Assembly: GCA_040901495.1 (NCBI GenBank)
Contig: JBBDYO010000019.1
Span: 1 to 43,769 of the forward strand
Direction: 5' to 3'
DNA from: VRUE01 sp040901495
Lineage (GTDB): Bacteria > Actinomycetota > Thermoleophilia > Solirubrobacterales > 70-9
DNA: 43,769 nt
This document shows, piece by piece, positions 36,243 through 43,769 of the stretch. A program made the position numbers and the translations under genes. The notes below the pieces were generated by a model. The model was not told the DNA's origin. It was given only the letters and a program-made list of their open reading frames with translations, and did not search any database. How positions within the stretch are numbered: position 1 is the first letter of the stretch; every line of letters begins with the position of its first letter.

Positions 36243-37841
36243 CGTTCCGTCACGGACCGTTGGCATTGCCGCCAACGAAGCTCCAACGGCCAGCAGCGTC
36301 CAAGTGATCGGGTCCTCGTAAAACCCCGCATAGGCCATCGTGTGCACCAGCAGGGCGACAAAGGCCGCGAGAACAGCCGCCCTTCCGACGGGTGGCGTGG
36401 AGGATGGGTCGTCGCCCGCAGCCCGTGAGGACGACGAGACATCCTCCGCGACAGGACCCGTCGGCGGGGACCGCAGCTTGGATGCCATTGTCAGTAGTGC
36501 TGTTACAAGCAGAGCTGTGTAAGCGACAAGGCCGATGAGGCCCTGCTCGGCAGCGACGGTGACCGGCTCGGTGTGGGAAACGGAGACCGGCGCTTTCTTC
36601 GTTGCCACGTGTTCGCGGTAGGCCGTTGGGAAGGAGCCCGCGCCGTACCCCCAGAGCGGGCGCTGTGCGAACAGGTCGACGCCGCCGCTGGCGAGATTGG
36701 CCCTGCCGCTGGTGTCGGCGTTGAACTTGGAGAAGTCGATCGAGCCGCTCGCAAGCGCGAGGAAGAGAGCCGCGATCACTGCGCCGGCGCCGAGGGTCAG
36801 GGTCCAGCGAAGGCTCCAGCGCAGCGCCGCCAGCACGGCAAGGCCAGCAAGTAGGGCAGCGAAGCTCGACTGGGAGAAGGTCGGCACCAGCCCGATCCAG
36901 AGCACCACGACGAGCGCCGAGAGGATCGCCAGGGTGCGGCGTTCCCTGGCCCAAAGCAGCGCCGCCATCGCGATCACGATCGCCAGCGCCAGGTAGCGAC
37001 CGTAGATGTTTGGGTCCCAGAAGACCGAGTTGACCCGGAAGTAGGTGTGGAACTCGTTCGAGCGGATCACCTGGTCGTTCCAGAACAGGCTCCGGGTCAC
37101 GTACTCGATCGATCCCACCACGACAAACGCCACGGCCTCGACAGCGACAACCACCAGCGCGAGAGTCAACAAGCGCCGGTCCCACTTCACATCTCTCAGC
37201 AGCACGTAGACCAAAGAGAAGGGCACGAAGAAGAAGCAGACGCTCTGCAAGCTCTTCGAGAAGTCCGGCGAGTAGAGCGTCTGCAGTGCGTAGAGAACGA
37301 CGACCGCGGCGAGGATGCGTGGGAGCCATGTCAGGGGGCTCCTGCCGACGGGTCCTGTCGCGGGGGATGTCTCGTCGTCCTCGCGGGCTGCGGGCGACGA
37401 GCCCTCCCCCACACCACCCGTCGAAGACCGCTGACTGACCCCCCTCCATTCTCGAAGCGCATTCGCGAGCACCCCACCCCCGATGACGAGATAAAGCGGG
37501 ACGAGGAGATTCGCCGTGTCGCCTCCGGCCTCTAGGGGGATGCGGAAGGGGAGGGTGGCGACGATTGCCAATGGGAGGGCGATTGGCCAGCGGCGGAAGG
37601 CGAGGGCAAGCGCTGTGACCACTGCGATCGCGGCAAGGCCCAGGGCGATCAGGCGAGTGGGGTCGTCGCGTAGGTCGGTGATCTCCGGTGAGTGCCACTG
37701 GTCGCCGGCGATGAGAACGGGGCTGAGGACCAGGGCAGTCAGCATCGTCGCCGAGCGGGCCCGCCCCGCGGGGAGCAGGATCGCTGCGGCCGCTGAGGCG
37801 GCAGCAACGACGACACCCGCACCGGCGAGGAGGTCGCTCAA
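36240..37841 (-). CDS. O-antigen ligase/polymerase-like membrane protein with two inserted repeats
   Basis: 533 residues, longer than the usual 420-480. Wzy/WaaL-type protein with about 12 hydrophobic segments. The family signature is in the second half: FNADTSGRANLASGGVDLFAQRPLWGYGAGSFP with the conserved R and G, and VSHTEPVTVAAEQGLIGLVAY, whose His is the one conserved in Wzy_C proteins. Two hydrophilic, Ser/Gly/Asp-rich loops (about residues 139-167 and 458-486) are encoded by opposite copies of the same 80-bp element and do not look native. It would polymerise or ligate lipid-linked glycan at the outer membrane face. ATG overlaps the stop of the upstream gene (ATGA). Confidence 0.87.
   Translation of the reverse strand: MSDLLAGAGVVVAAASAAAAILLPAGRARSATMLTALVLSPVLIAGDQWHSPEITDLRDDPTRLIALGLAAIAVVTALALAFRRWPIALPLAIVATLPFRIPLEAGGDTANLLVPLYLVIGGGVLANALREWRGVSQRSSTGGVGEGSSPAAREDDETSPATGPVGRSPLTWLPRILAAVVVLYALQTLYSPDFSKSLQSVCFFFVPFSLVYVLLRDVKWDRRLLTLALVVVAVEAVAFVVVGSIEYVTRSLFWNDQVIRSNEFHTYFRVNSVFWDPNIYGRYLALAIVIAMAALLWARERRTLAILSALVVVLWIGLVPTFSQSSFAALLAGLAVLAALRWSLRWTLTLGAGAVIAALFLALASGSIDFSKFNADTSGRANLASGGVDLFAQRPLWGYGAGSFPTAYREHVATKKAPVSVSHTEPVTVAAEQGLIGLVAYTALLVTALLTMASKLRSPPTGPVAEDVSSSSRAAGDDPSSTPPVGRAAVLAAFVALLVHTMAYAGFYEDPITWTLLAVGASLAAMPTVRDGT
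36385..36464 (+). repeat. 80-bp palindromic-ended element, copy A
   Basis: Ends are CCGACGGGT and ACCCGTCGG (perfect 9-bp terminal inverted repeat). 73 of 80 bases match the reverse complement of copy B with no gap. An internal pair CGTCGTC/GACGACG gives a further hairpin. Flanking bases extend the similarity to about 88 bp (CCTTCCGACGGGT at 36381). Read on the gene strand it encodes PTGPVAEDVSSSSRAAGDD and a short tail. Confidence 0.9.
37345..37424 (-). repeat. 80-bp palindromic-ended element, copy B
   Basis: Inverted relative to copy A and 91% identical to it. Ends CCGACGGGT and ACCCGTCGA; internal CTCGTCG/CGACGAG hairpin. On the gene strand it encodes STGGVGEGSSPAAREDDETS and a short tail, so both orientations are open in the host frame. 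Confidence 0.9.
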
Positions 37842-38323
37842 CGCTTGGCTCCGACCCTGCCGCGTGGCGGGCAGTCTGGGGTGGGCTCCCGAGGCGCGCG
37901 GTGCAGTTTCATCACCCCACCGGGGACCAGGGTCCTCTCCTGGCCGAGCAGCTTCACCCGCAGCTTGTACCGACCCGGGGGAGCGCTGCCATCGATGCGG
38001 TCGCGGCCATCCCAGTAGAAGGTGAAGAAGCGGTAGCGCTTGAGGAACTCGTCGCGGACGAGGGTGACGACGAGTTTGCCTCCCGGCTTGACGATCTGGA
38101 TGTCGGCGTTGTCCGAACGTGTGACCCGGAAGCGGACGCGGATGCGGTCGAAACGGCAGTCGCGGTTCGGCGTGAAAGCCCGGCTGGCGGGCTTCCCGAA
38201 GGTGACCTTGTCGAGGACCAGCGGGTTCCGCTTCAGCCGCTGCGAGTAGGCAAAGGCCGCGACGGTGGCGACAACGAGTAGCGCGAAGACGACCGCGCCG
38301 ACGCTAAGGGGCCGACGAGGCAT
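37838..38323 (-). CDS. Single-span membrane-anchored hypothetical protein
   Basis: 161 residues from the ATG at 38323 (MPRRPLSVGAVVFALLVVATVAAFAYS begins a signal-anchor; written here in part). The exported part looks like an immunoglobulin-type beta domain: LVLDKVTFGKPASRAFTP, FDRIRVRFRVTRSDNADIQIV and FTFYWDGRDRIDGSAPPGRYKLRV, the last resembling FlgD-Ig-like segments. Role unknown; its place between the LytR_C and ligase genes, with overlaps on both sides (20 bp and ATGA), makes a part in polysaccharide export or attachment likely. Confidence 0.7.
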   Translation of the reverse strand: MPRRPLSVGAVVFALLVVATVAAFAYSQRLKRNPLVLDKVTFGKPASRAFTPNRDCRFDRIRVRFRVTRSDNADIQIVKPGGKLVVTLVRDEFLKRYRFFTFYWDGRDRIDGSAPPGRYKLRVKLLGQERTLVPGGVMKLHRAPREPTPDCPPRGRVGAKR

Positions 38324-39062
38324 TGTCCTCGCCGACAATGACCGAGACCTTCGCGCCCCCGGAAGCCGCGGCAATTTCCGAGGTCATCAGTTCAACCTGT
38401 GAGATCTCCAACGCCTTTGCAACCCGGCGCGCCTCCGGCGCGCTGCCGCGCTTGAACATCACGATGCTCTCTTCGAACGCCGAGTCGCTGTTGTCCACCT
38501 TGCCCAGGTCGAAGCCCTTGCGCTCGACCTGGTCGCCATAGGTGGCTGCCAAACCAGCCTCCGCAGTTCCGTTCAGTACCGCAACCTCGATTTCGCTGGT
38601 GCTGGCGGCTCCGGAGCCGTTCTTGCCGCCCTCGTCCCCGCCGAACCCGTGGAGCGCCGCGTAGGCCACCCCACCACCGACGACCAGAGCGACGGCGAAG
38701 AGCGCGACCAGGTACCGCGGCGCGCCCAAGCTGCCGCCGCCGGAGAAGCGTTCGCGCATGCGCTCCCCCCAAGGCACTTCCGGCAGCCCGGCCTCGCGCC
38801 TCTGGCGGCGTTCCTCGCGAAGGTTTGCCGCTTGGCGCTCGGCCTCCCGTGCCTCCTCGAGCCTCTTCAGCTCTTCGGCCCGCTGCGACGCGGCCACCGA
38901 CGTCGACTCCTTCTTGTCGGCGTCGCGCTCCGGAGCCGAGCCGGCCCATTCGCGCAAGCGGCGAATATCCCGCGCTTGAGTAAACGCGAGCAGGGCAAGC
39001 AGGGCGAGGCCAAAGAACGCGACCAGCCCGGCAAAAGCGCCGATTTTCGTGATCAACTCCAC
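38304..39062 (-). CDS. Membrane protein with C-terminal LytR_C domain
   Basis: 252 residues. TM1 at about 7-27 (AFAGLVAFFGLALLALLAF), a long charged coiled coil in the cytoplasm (about 45-100, EELKRLEEAREAERQAANLREE-type), TM2 at about 116-137 (YLVALFAVALVVGGGVAY), then outside a LytR_C domain (about 155-245: SEIEVAVLNGTAEAGLAATYGDQV, FDLGKVDNS, ALEISQVELMTS). The coil between two helices is reminiscent of Wzz/co-polymerase topology, and no other chain-length regulator is present, so such a role is a testable idea. No LCP catalytic domain. It starts 19 bp after the CapD-type gene. Confidence 0.8.
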   Translation of the reverse strand: MELITKIGAFAGLVAFFGLALLALLAFTQARDIRRLREWAGSAPERDADKKESTSVAASQRAEELKRLEEAREAERQAANLREERRQRREAGLPEVPWGERMRERFSGGGSLGAPRYLVALFAVALVVGGGVAYAALHGFGGDEGGKNGSGAASTSEIEVAVLNGTAEAGLAATYGDQVERKGFDLGKVDNSDSAFEESIVMFKRGSAPEARRVAKALEISQVELMTSEIAAASGGAKVSVIVGEDNASSAP

Positions 39063-39081
39063 GGGAAGTGGCTGCGAGAGG

Positions 39082-40974
39082 CTATCCGTCGTGGCCGACT
39101 GTCGCCGTGTCGCCGCCCTGCGCGGTGATCAACTCGACGACTCGCTGCGACAGGTTGACCTCGTCGCCGGCCATGATCATGTGCTCCAGCGAGTTGAGCG
39201 TGGCCTCAACCCAATCTGGGTCGAGGGGGGTCTCTCGCACGGCCCGGGTGATCCGCCTAGCCGCGGTCGGCTGCTGCTTCTCGCCCGACCCAACCAGCTC
39301 CTCGTGCAGCTTCTCACCGGGGCGCGGGTTGGTGAACTCGATCGCGATGTCGGCTTCCGGCTCATATCCCGCCAGACGGATCATGTTGTGGGCGAGGTCG
39401 ACGATCTTCACCGGATCGCCCATGTCGAGGACGAAGACTTCGCCTTTCCCGGTGCCGATGTCCCCTGCCCTGATCACCAGCTGCACCGCCTCCGGAATCG
39501 TCATGAAGTAACGGGTCATCTCCGGGTGGGTGACCGTGACCGGCCCGCCCCGCTCGATCTGGCTGCGGAAGATCGGCACGACGCTCCCCGAGGAGGCGAG
39601 CACGTTGCCGAAGCGGACGCTGGCGAAGCGCGTGCCGGGGTACTTGTGCGCGGCCGCCTCGACGATCCACTCGGCCATCGCCTTCGAGGCGCCCATCACC
39701 GTCTGCGGGTTGACGGCCTTGTCGGTCGAGATGAGGACGAAGCGGTCGACGCTGGAGGCCGCCGCGGTCTCCGCCGTGATCCGGGTCGCGATCGCGTTGT
39801 TTCGGACCGCCTCCAGCGGGTTCGACTCCATCAGTGGGACATGCTTGTAGGCGGCGGCGTGGAACACCACGCTGGGTTTGAAGCGCTGCATCACCTCCAG
39901 CATCCGGTGTGGCTCCTTGCAGTCGGCAAGGACCGACTCGACGGTGCTGAAATGGCGCTCGTCGACCATCTCGCGGTCGATCTGGAAGAGGTTGGCCTCG
40001 GAGTGGTCGAGCATCACCAGCAGCCGCGGGCCGACCCGCGCGATCTGCCTGCAGAGCTCCGAGCCGATCGAGCCTCCAGCGCCGGTGACAAGCACGATCT
40101 GGTCGCGCAGGTAGGCACCGACCCGGTCCAGCTCGACCACGACGGGGTCGCGCCCCAGCACGTCCTCAACCTGTACCTCGCGCAGCTGTTTGTTGAGCTG
40201 CACGCCGCCTCGCAGCAGCTCGAACACGGTCGGCAGCGTGCGGACGCGGATCTCCCGCTCGCGGCACGCGGCGACGACCTTGCCGCGCAGGGTCCCCGGC
40301 GCCGAGGGGATCGCGATCACCACCTCGTCGGGCTCGGTCTCGTCGAGGATCGTCGCGATCTCCTTGGTCGAGCCGAGCACCTTCAGGCCCCCCGACATGC
40401 GCATCCCGCGCTTGCGGGGGTCGTCGTCGACGAAGCCGATCGCGGTGGCTCCAAGGTTGGGGTTGAGCTGCAGCTCGCGGACGACCATCTGGCCGCCCGA
40501 GCCGGCGCCCACCACCAGCACCTCGTGCTTGGGGATGCGATTGCCGCGCGAGGGGCGCTCGACGATGAGGCGAACCGCAAGCCTGGCGCCGGTGATCAGC
40601 AGCAACGTCAAGATGAAGTCCATCACCGCGACCGAGCGGGGGAGATCGTGGTCGAAGGGTTGGGCGACCGTGAAGAGCACGACGAGGATCCCGCTGGCGA
40701 CCGCGACCGCGCGGACGATCGTCACGAAGTCGCCACCGCTCACGTAGCGCCACCACTTCTGGTAAAGGCCGAACGCCGCGAAGACGGCGACCTTGCCGAG
40801 CACGACGAAGCCGACGGCCTGTATGAAAAGGACGTCGTAGCGGTGCGGCATTCCGCGCGGTTCGTCCAGGAAGCGGAGCTGGAACGCAAGGTAGAAAGCC
40901 AGCGCCACCAGCAGCGCGTCGGCCATCACCTGGAGGACCCGATTGCGGTAGACAGGGTGGTTCAACCGGTGCAT
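39082..40974 (-). CDS. CapD/WbpM-type nucleotide-sugar 4,6-dehydratase
   Basis: 630 residues from the ATG at 40974. Four or five N-terminal membrane helices (about 10-125), a first Rossmann domain (about 140-260; VLVVGAGSGGQMVVRELQ, IGFVDDDPRKRGMRMSGGL), then the SDR dehydratase (about 290-600): VLVTGAGGSIGSELCRQI, FHAAAYKHVPLMESNP, STDKAVNPQTVMGASK, MTRYFMTIPEAVQLVI. Converts UDP-GlcNAc to a 4-keto-6-deoxy sugar for the first residue of the repeat unit. Leads the minus-strand operon with LytR_C, Ig-like, ligase and flippase genes. TAAACT 11 nt upstream of the ATG is a likely -10. Confidence 0.93.
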   Translation of the reverse strand: MHRLNHPVYRNRVLQVMADALLVALAFYLAFQLRFLDEPRGMPHRYDVLFIQAVGFVVLGKVAVFAAFGLYQKWWRYVSGGDFVTIVRAVAVASGILVVLFTVAQPFDHDLPRSVAVMDFILTLLLITGARLAVRLIVERPSRGNRIPKHEVLVVGAGSGGQMVVRELQLNPNLGATAIGFVDDDPRKRGMRMSGGLKVLGSTKEIATILDETEPDEVVIAIPSAPGTLRGKVVAACREREIRVRTLPTVFELLRGGVQLNKQLREVQVEDVLGRDPVVVELDRVGAYLRDQIVLVTGAGGSIGSELCRQIARVGPRLLVMLDHSEANLFQIDREMVDERHFSTVESVLADCKEPHRMLEVMQRFKPSVVFHAAAYKHVPLMESNPLEAVRNNAIATRITAETAAASSVDRFVLISTDKAVNPQTVMGASKAMAEWIVEAAAHKYPGTRFASVRFGNVLASSGSVVPIFRSQIERGGPVTVTHPEMTRYFMTIPEAVQLVIRAGDIGTGKGEVFVLDMGDPVKIVDLAHNMIRLAGYEPEADIAIEFTNPRPGEKLHEELVGSGEKQQPTAARRITRAVRETPLDPDWVEATLNSLEHMIMAGDEVNLSQRVVELITAQGGDTATVGHDG

Positions 40975-40985
40975 GAGGCGGGTCG

Positions 40986-40991
40986 AGTTTA
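40986..40991 (-). promoter_or_regulatory. -10 box of the CapD-led operon
   Basis: TAAACT on the minus strand, 11 nt before the ATG at 40974, in the 57-bp gap to the divergent DedA gene. Confidence 0.4.
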
Positions 40992-41012
40992 GTTGGTAAG
41001 TGCTTTCCTGCC

Positions 41013-41018
41013 TACAAT
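41013..41018 (+). promoter_or_regulatory. -10 box of the DedA-UppP operon
   Basis: TACAAT, close to the sigma-70 consensus, 13 nt before the ATG at 41032. Confidence 0.45.
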
Positions 41019-41031
41019 CCCCGCTTCTCGC

Positions 41032-41727
41032 ATGCTCACAATCGCCAGCGTCACAGACTTCTTCCTCGACCCCATCGTCAACTGGGGGACCGACTTCATC
41101 AACGCGACCGGCCTGCCGGCCGTGTTCACCCTGATGGCGCTGGAGTCCGCCTGCCTGCCGGTCCCGAGCGAGGCGATCATGCTCTTCGCCGGCTCGAGCG
41201 TCGCCGAGGGGGAGCTGACGCTGTTCGGGATCGTCGCTGCCGGGGTGCTCGGCAACCTGGTCGGCTCCTGGGTCGCCTACGCGGTCGGCTACTACGCACG
41301 CCTCGACCTGCTCGAGAAGAACCGCCTGATCCACCTGCCGCCCAAATACCTGAAATGGGCAGACGACTGGTTCGAGCGCTACGGCGACGCGACGGTCTTC
41401 TTCACCCGGATGCTGCCGATCATCCGGACCTTCATCTCGCTGCCTGCCGGAATCGCGAAAATGCCCTTCTGGCGTTTCACGGTGCTGACCCTGCTCGGCT
41501 GCATCCCCTGGGTCCTGATGCTGGGCATCATCGGCGAACAGGTGGGTGAGAACTGGGAGGAATGGCGGGACCACCTGCATTACCTCGACTACGCCGTGGT
41601 GGTGGCCGTTCTCGGCGGCGCCGTCTACCTGTTGATCCGACGGCGGAGAGGCGGCGGGCCCCCCGCCGAGTCGGGAGAGGTGGGCGAGGAAGCAAGCGTC
41701 GAGGCGGCGGGCTCGGGCGGCGCTTGA
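41032..41727 (+). CDS. DedA-family membrane protein (probable undecaprenyl-phosphate flippase)
   Basis: 231 residues from the ATG at 41032 (MLTIASVTDFF). DedA/SNARE-associated fold: ALESACLPVPSEAIMLFAGS (re-entrant loop with conserved E and PxPSE), GVLGNLVGSWVAYAVGYYA, FFTRMLPIIRTFISLPAGIAKMPFWRF (conserved R and the G/P-rich second re-entrant loop). DedA relatives such as UptA return undecaprenyl phosphate to the cytoplasmic face. The final 30 residues are an Arg stretch and an acidic tail. The stop overlaps the TTG start of the undecaprenyl-diphosphatase gene, tying the two carrier-recycling steps together. Confidence 0.9.
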   Translation: MLTIASVTDFFLDPIVNWGTDFINATGLPAVFTLMALESACLPVPSEAIMLFAGSSVAEGELTLFGIVAAGVLGNLVGSWVAYAVGYYARLDLLEKNRLIHLPPKYLKWADDWFERYGDATVFFTRMLPIIRTFISLPAGIAKMPFWRFTVLTLLGCIPWVLMLGIIGEQVGENWEEWRDHLHYLDYAVVVAVLGGAVYLLIRRRRGGGPPAESGEVGEEASVEAAGSGGA

Positions 41728-42545
41728 GCGCTGCCGCCGACGTCACGATCCCGACCCGGCGGGCGCTTGCGCTGGGGGTCGTCCAGGGACCGGCGGAGTT
41801 GCTGCCGGTCTCCAGCTCTGCCCACATCGTCCTGATCCCCTGGCTGGCAGGCTGGAAATGGGAGCAGCTCGACCCCGAGGTCCGCAAGAGCTTCGAGGTT
41901 GCCCTCCACGCCGGCGCGGCGGCGGCGCTGTTGATCGGCCAGCGCCAGACGATCGCCGATGAGATGCGCTCCTTCGACGGACGGCGCGCCCTTGTCCTCG
42001 GGCTCTCCTTCCTGCCGGCGGCGGTGGTCGGGTACACACTCGAGCGACCGATCGAGCGGCGGCTGGGCGGGCCGAAGGCGACGGCGATCGGGTTGCTGGC
42101 CGGTGCCGCGGCGATGCTGATCGCCGACACCCGCCCGCAGCGGCGCGGGAGAGGCGAGGCGACCGGCGCCGACGGCCTGGCGTTGGGGGTCGCACAGGCG
42201 GCAGCGTTGGCACCGGGCGTCTCGCGCAACGGGGTGACCCTGGCGGCGGCTCGCTGGCGGAGCTTCTCACGCGACCAGGCGAACCTGCTGTCGCGCACGA
42301 TCGCCCTGCCGATCATCGTCGGCGCAACGGTGCTGAAGGGCGAGCGGCTGAGGCGCAGGGGAGCATCGCCGTCCTTGAAGCGCTCGATGGCATTGGGCGC
42401 GGCGGCCTCATTCGCTTCGACCCTCGCCTCGCAGCGGCTGATCAGGCTCGTCGAGCGCGACCGCGCTCTCTGGCCCTACGCGGCCTACCGTGGCGCTCTT
42501 GCCGCCGCGGTTCTCATCAAGCTGTCAAAGGGCGATCGGGGTTGA
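41724..42545 (+). CDS. uppP: Undecaprenyl-diphosphatase (UppP/BacA family)
   Basis: 273 residues from a TTG at 41724 that overlaps the DedA stop (TTGA). Catalytic motif 1 is GVVQGPAELLPVSSSAH, with Gln where E. coli has the first Glu of EGLTEFLPVSS, and the second Glu kept. Motif 2 is ALAPGVSRNGVTLAAAR, matching PGxSRSxxT with Asn for Ser. About seven hydrophobic segments. It dephosphorylates undecaprenyl-PP released by ligation or polymerisation so the carrier can be re-used. The substitutions are typical of a divergent actinobacterial branch as far as I recall, so activity is likely but not certain. Confidence 0.87.
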   Translation: MSAAADVTIPTRRALALGVVQGPAELLPVSSSAHIVLIPWLAGWKWEQLDPEVRKSFEVALHAGAAAALLIGQRQTIADEMRSFDGRRALVLGLSFLPAAVVGYTLERPIERRLGGPKATAIGLLAGAAAMLIADTRPQRRGRGEATGADGLALGVAQAAALAPGVSRNGVTLAAARWRSFSRDQANLLSRTIALPIIVGATVLKGERLRRRGASPSLKRSMALGAAASFASTLASQRLIRLVERDRALWPYAAYRGALAAAVLIKLSKGDRG

Positions 42546-42558
42546 GAGAATCGGAAAA

Positions 42559-43590
<1,032 letters not shown>

Positions 43591-43612
43591 CTCCGTCAAC
43601 CGGCGTACCTTT

Positions 43613-43636
43613 CACCTGGGACCAACCGCCCAGGTG
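43613..43636 (+). terminator. Hairpin terminator after purM
   Basis: CACCTGGG and CCCAGGTG form a perfect 8-bp stem with an 8-nt loop, 22 nt after the purM stop and before the kinase gene. No T tract. Confidence 0.6.
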
Positions 43637-43699
43637 GAGGCACGGCTGGAGCGAGGACGAACCAGAAAACCACCCGTGCCCGCCAATATGCACAGCTAG

Positions 43700-43769
43700 A
43701 TGGAAACCCGCTCTTCAAGCTCGATGATCGGCACCGTACTGTCGGGGCGCTACCGGCTGGAGGCGAAGC
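43700..43769 (+). CDS. Ser/Thr protein kinase, N-terminal fragment cut by window end
   Basis: The ATG at 43700 opens a frame running off the window: METRSSSSMIGTVLSGRYRL and then EAK. MIGTVLSGRYRLEAK is the usual first strand of PknB-type Hanks kinases, just before the glycine-rich loop. M9 (43724) could be the true start. Only 23 residues are visible, so catalytic motifs cannot be checked. Confidence 0.65.
   Translation, partial: METRSSSSMIGTVLSGRYRLEAK

Noticed and set aside
39049..40992. 647-codon open frame on the plus strand
   Set aside because: It mirrors the CapD-type dehydratase gene and has no recognisable domain.

Overview
The window looks like a chromosome segment of a GC-rich actinobacterium, most likely the Thermoleophilia/Solirubrobacterales lineage. 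This is an inference from family content and composition; no rRNA gene is present to confirm it. The clues are strong G/C codon bias, frequent GTG and TTG starts, an F420/deazaflavin-type (DDN) reductase, DUF4235, DUF2294 and DUF3105 proteins, secreted proteins with Lys/Arg-rich beta tails, and many starts with a TANNNT box about 6 nt upstream, as expected for leaderless mRNAs.

Layout. 1-1286: a complete IS3-family element whose left end is the first base of the window. 1.3-7.1 kb: a worn accessory zone with a STAS anti-anti-sigma factor, DUF2294, a topoisomerase IB gene broken by two frameshifts, a conserved hypothetical, a DUF892 ferritin-like gene with a SigB/SigF-like promoter, the C-terminal half of a subtilase, a DDN-type reductase and a PH-like protein. 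7.1-11.65 kb: a c-di-GMP signalling operon reading H-NOX, GAF-GGDEF-EAL, GGDEF-EAL. 11.7-17.6 kb: small stress-type and hypothetical genes, two acetyltransferases, a HAD phosphatase, a DsrE protein, a Usp-like protein fused to membrane helices, DUF4235, and several small broken genes. 17.6-27.7 kb: a secreted sugar dehydrogenase, an MFS efflux pump divergent from an HxlR-SCP2 regulator, a nucleotide-sugar dehydrogenase, TetR, a crotonase, a sugar-porter remnant, MetF, an alpha/beta hydrolase and a DUF3105 membrane protein.

27.8-42.5 kb is a surface-polysaccharide locus. It holds a FemAB-like transferase, a GNAT, an MBL-fold hydrolase, a phosphoglycosyl transferase, three glycosyltransferases, a Wzx-type flippase, an O-antigen ligase/polymerase-like protein, a LytR_C protein and a long CapD/WbpM-type dehydratase. 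Divergent to these lie DedA and UppP-type genes, which would recycle the undecaprenyl carrier. The window ends with purM and the first codons of a Ser/Thr kinase. A plausible flow is sugar nucleotide production (CapD-type dehydratase, nucleotide-sugar dehydrogenase), loading onto lipid carrier (phosphoglycosyl transferase), elongation (GTs), flipping (Wzx), polymerisation or ligation, then carrier recycling (UppP, DedA).

The most unusual signal is a pair of 80-bp palindromic-ended elements, 91% identical and in opposite orientations, inserted in frame in two loops of the ligase gene. A second, unrelated palindromic cluster lies in frame in the FemAB-like gene. Together they suggest short mobile palindromes that survive by being translated. 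Also notable are the H-NOX operon, the leaderless-promoter signature, and single-base frameshifts confined to the accessory parts.
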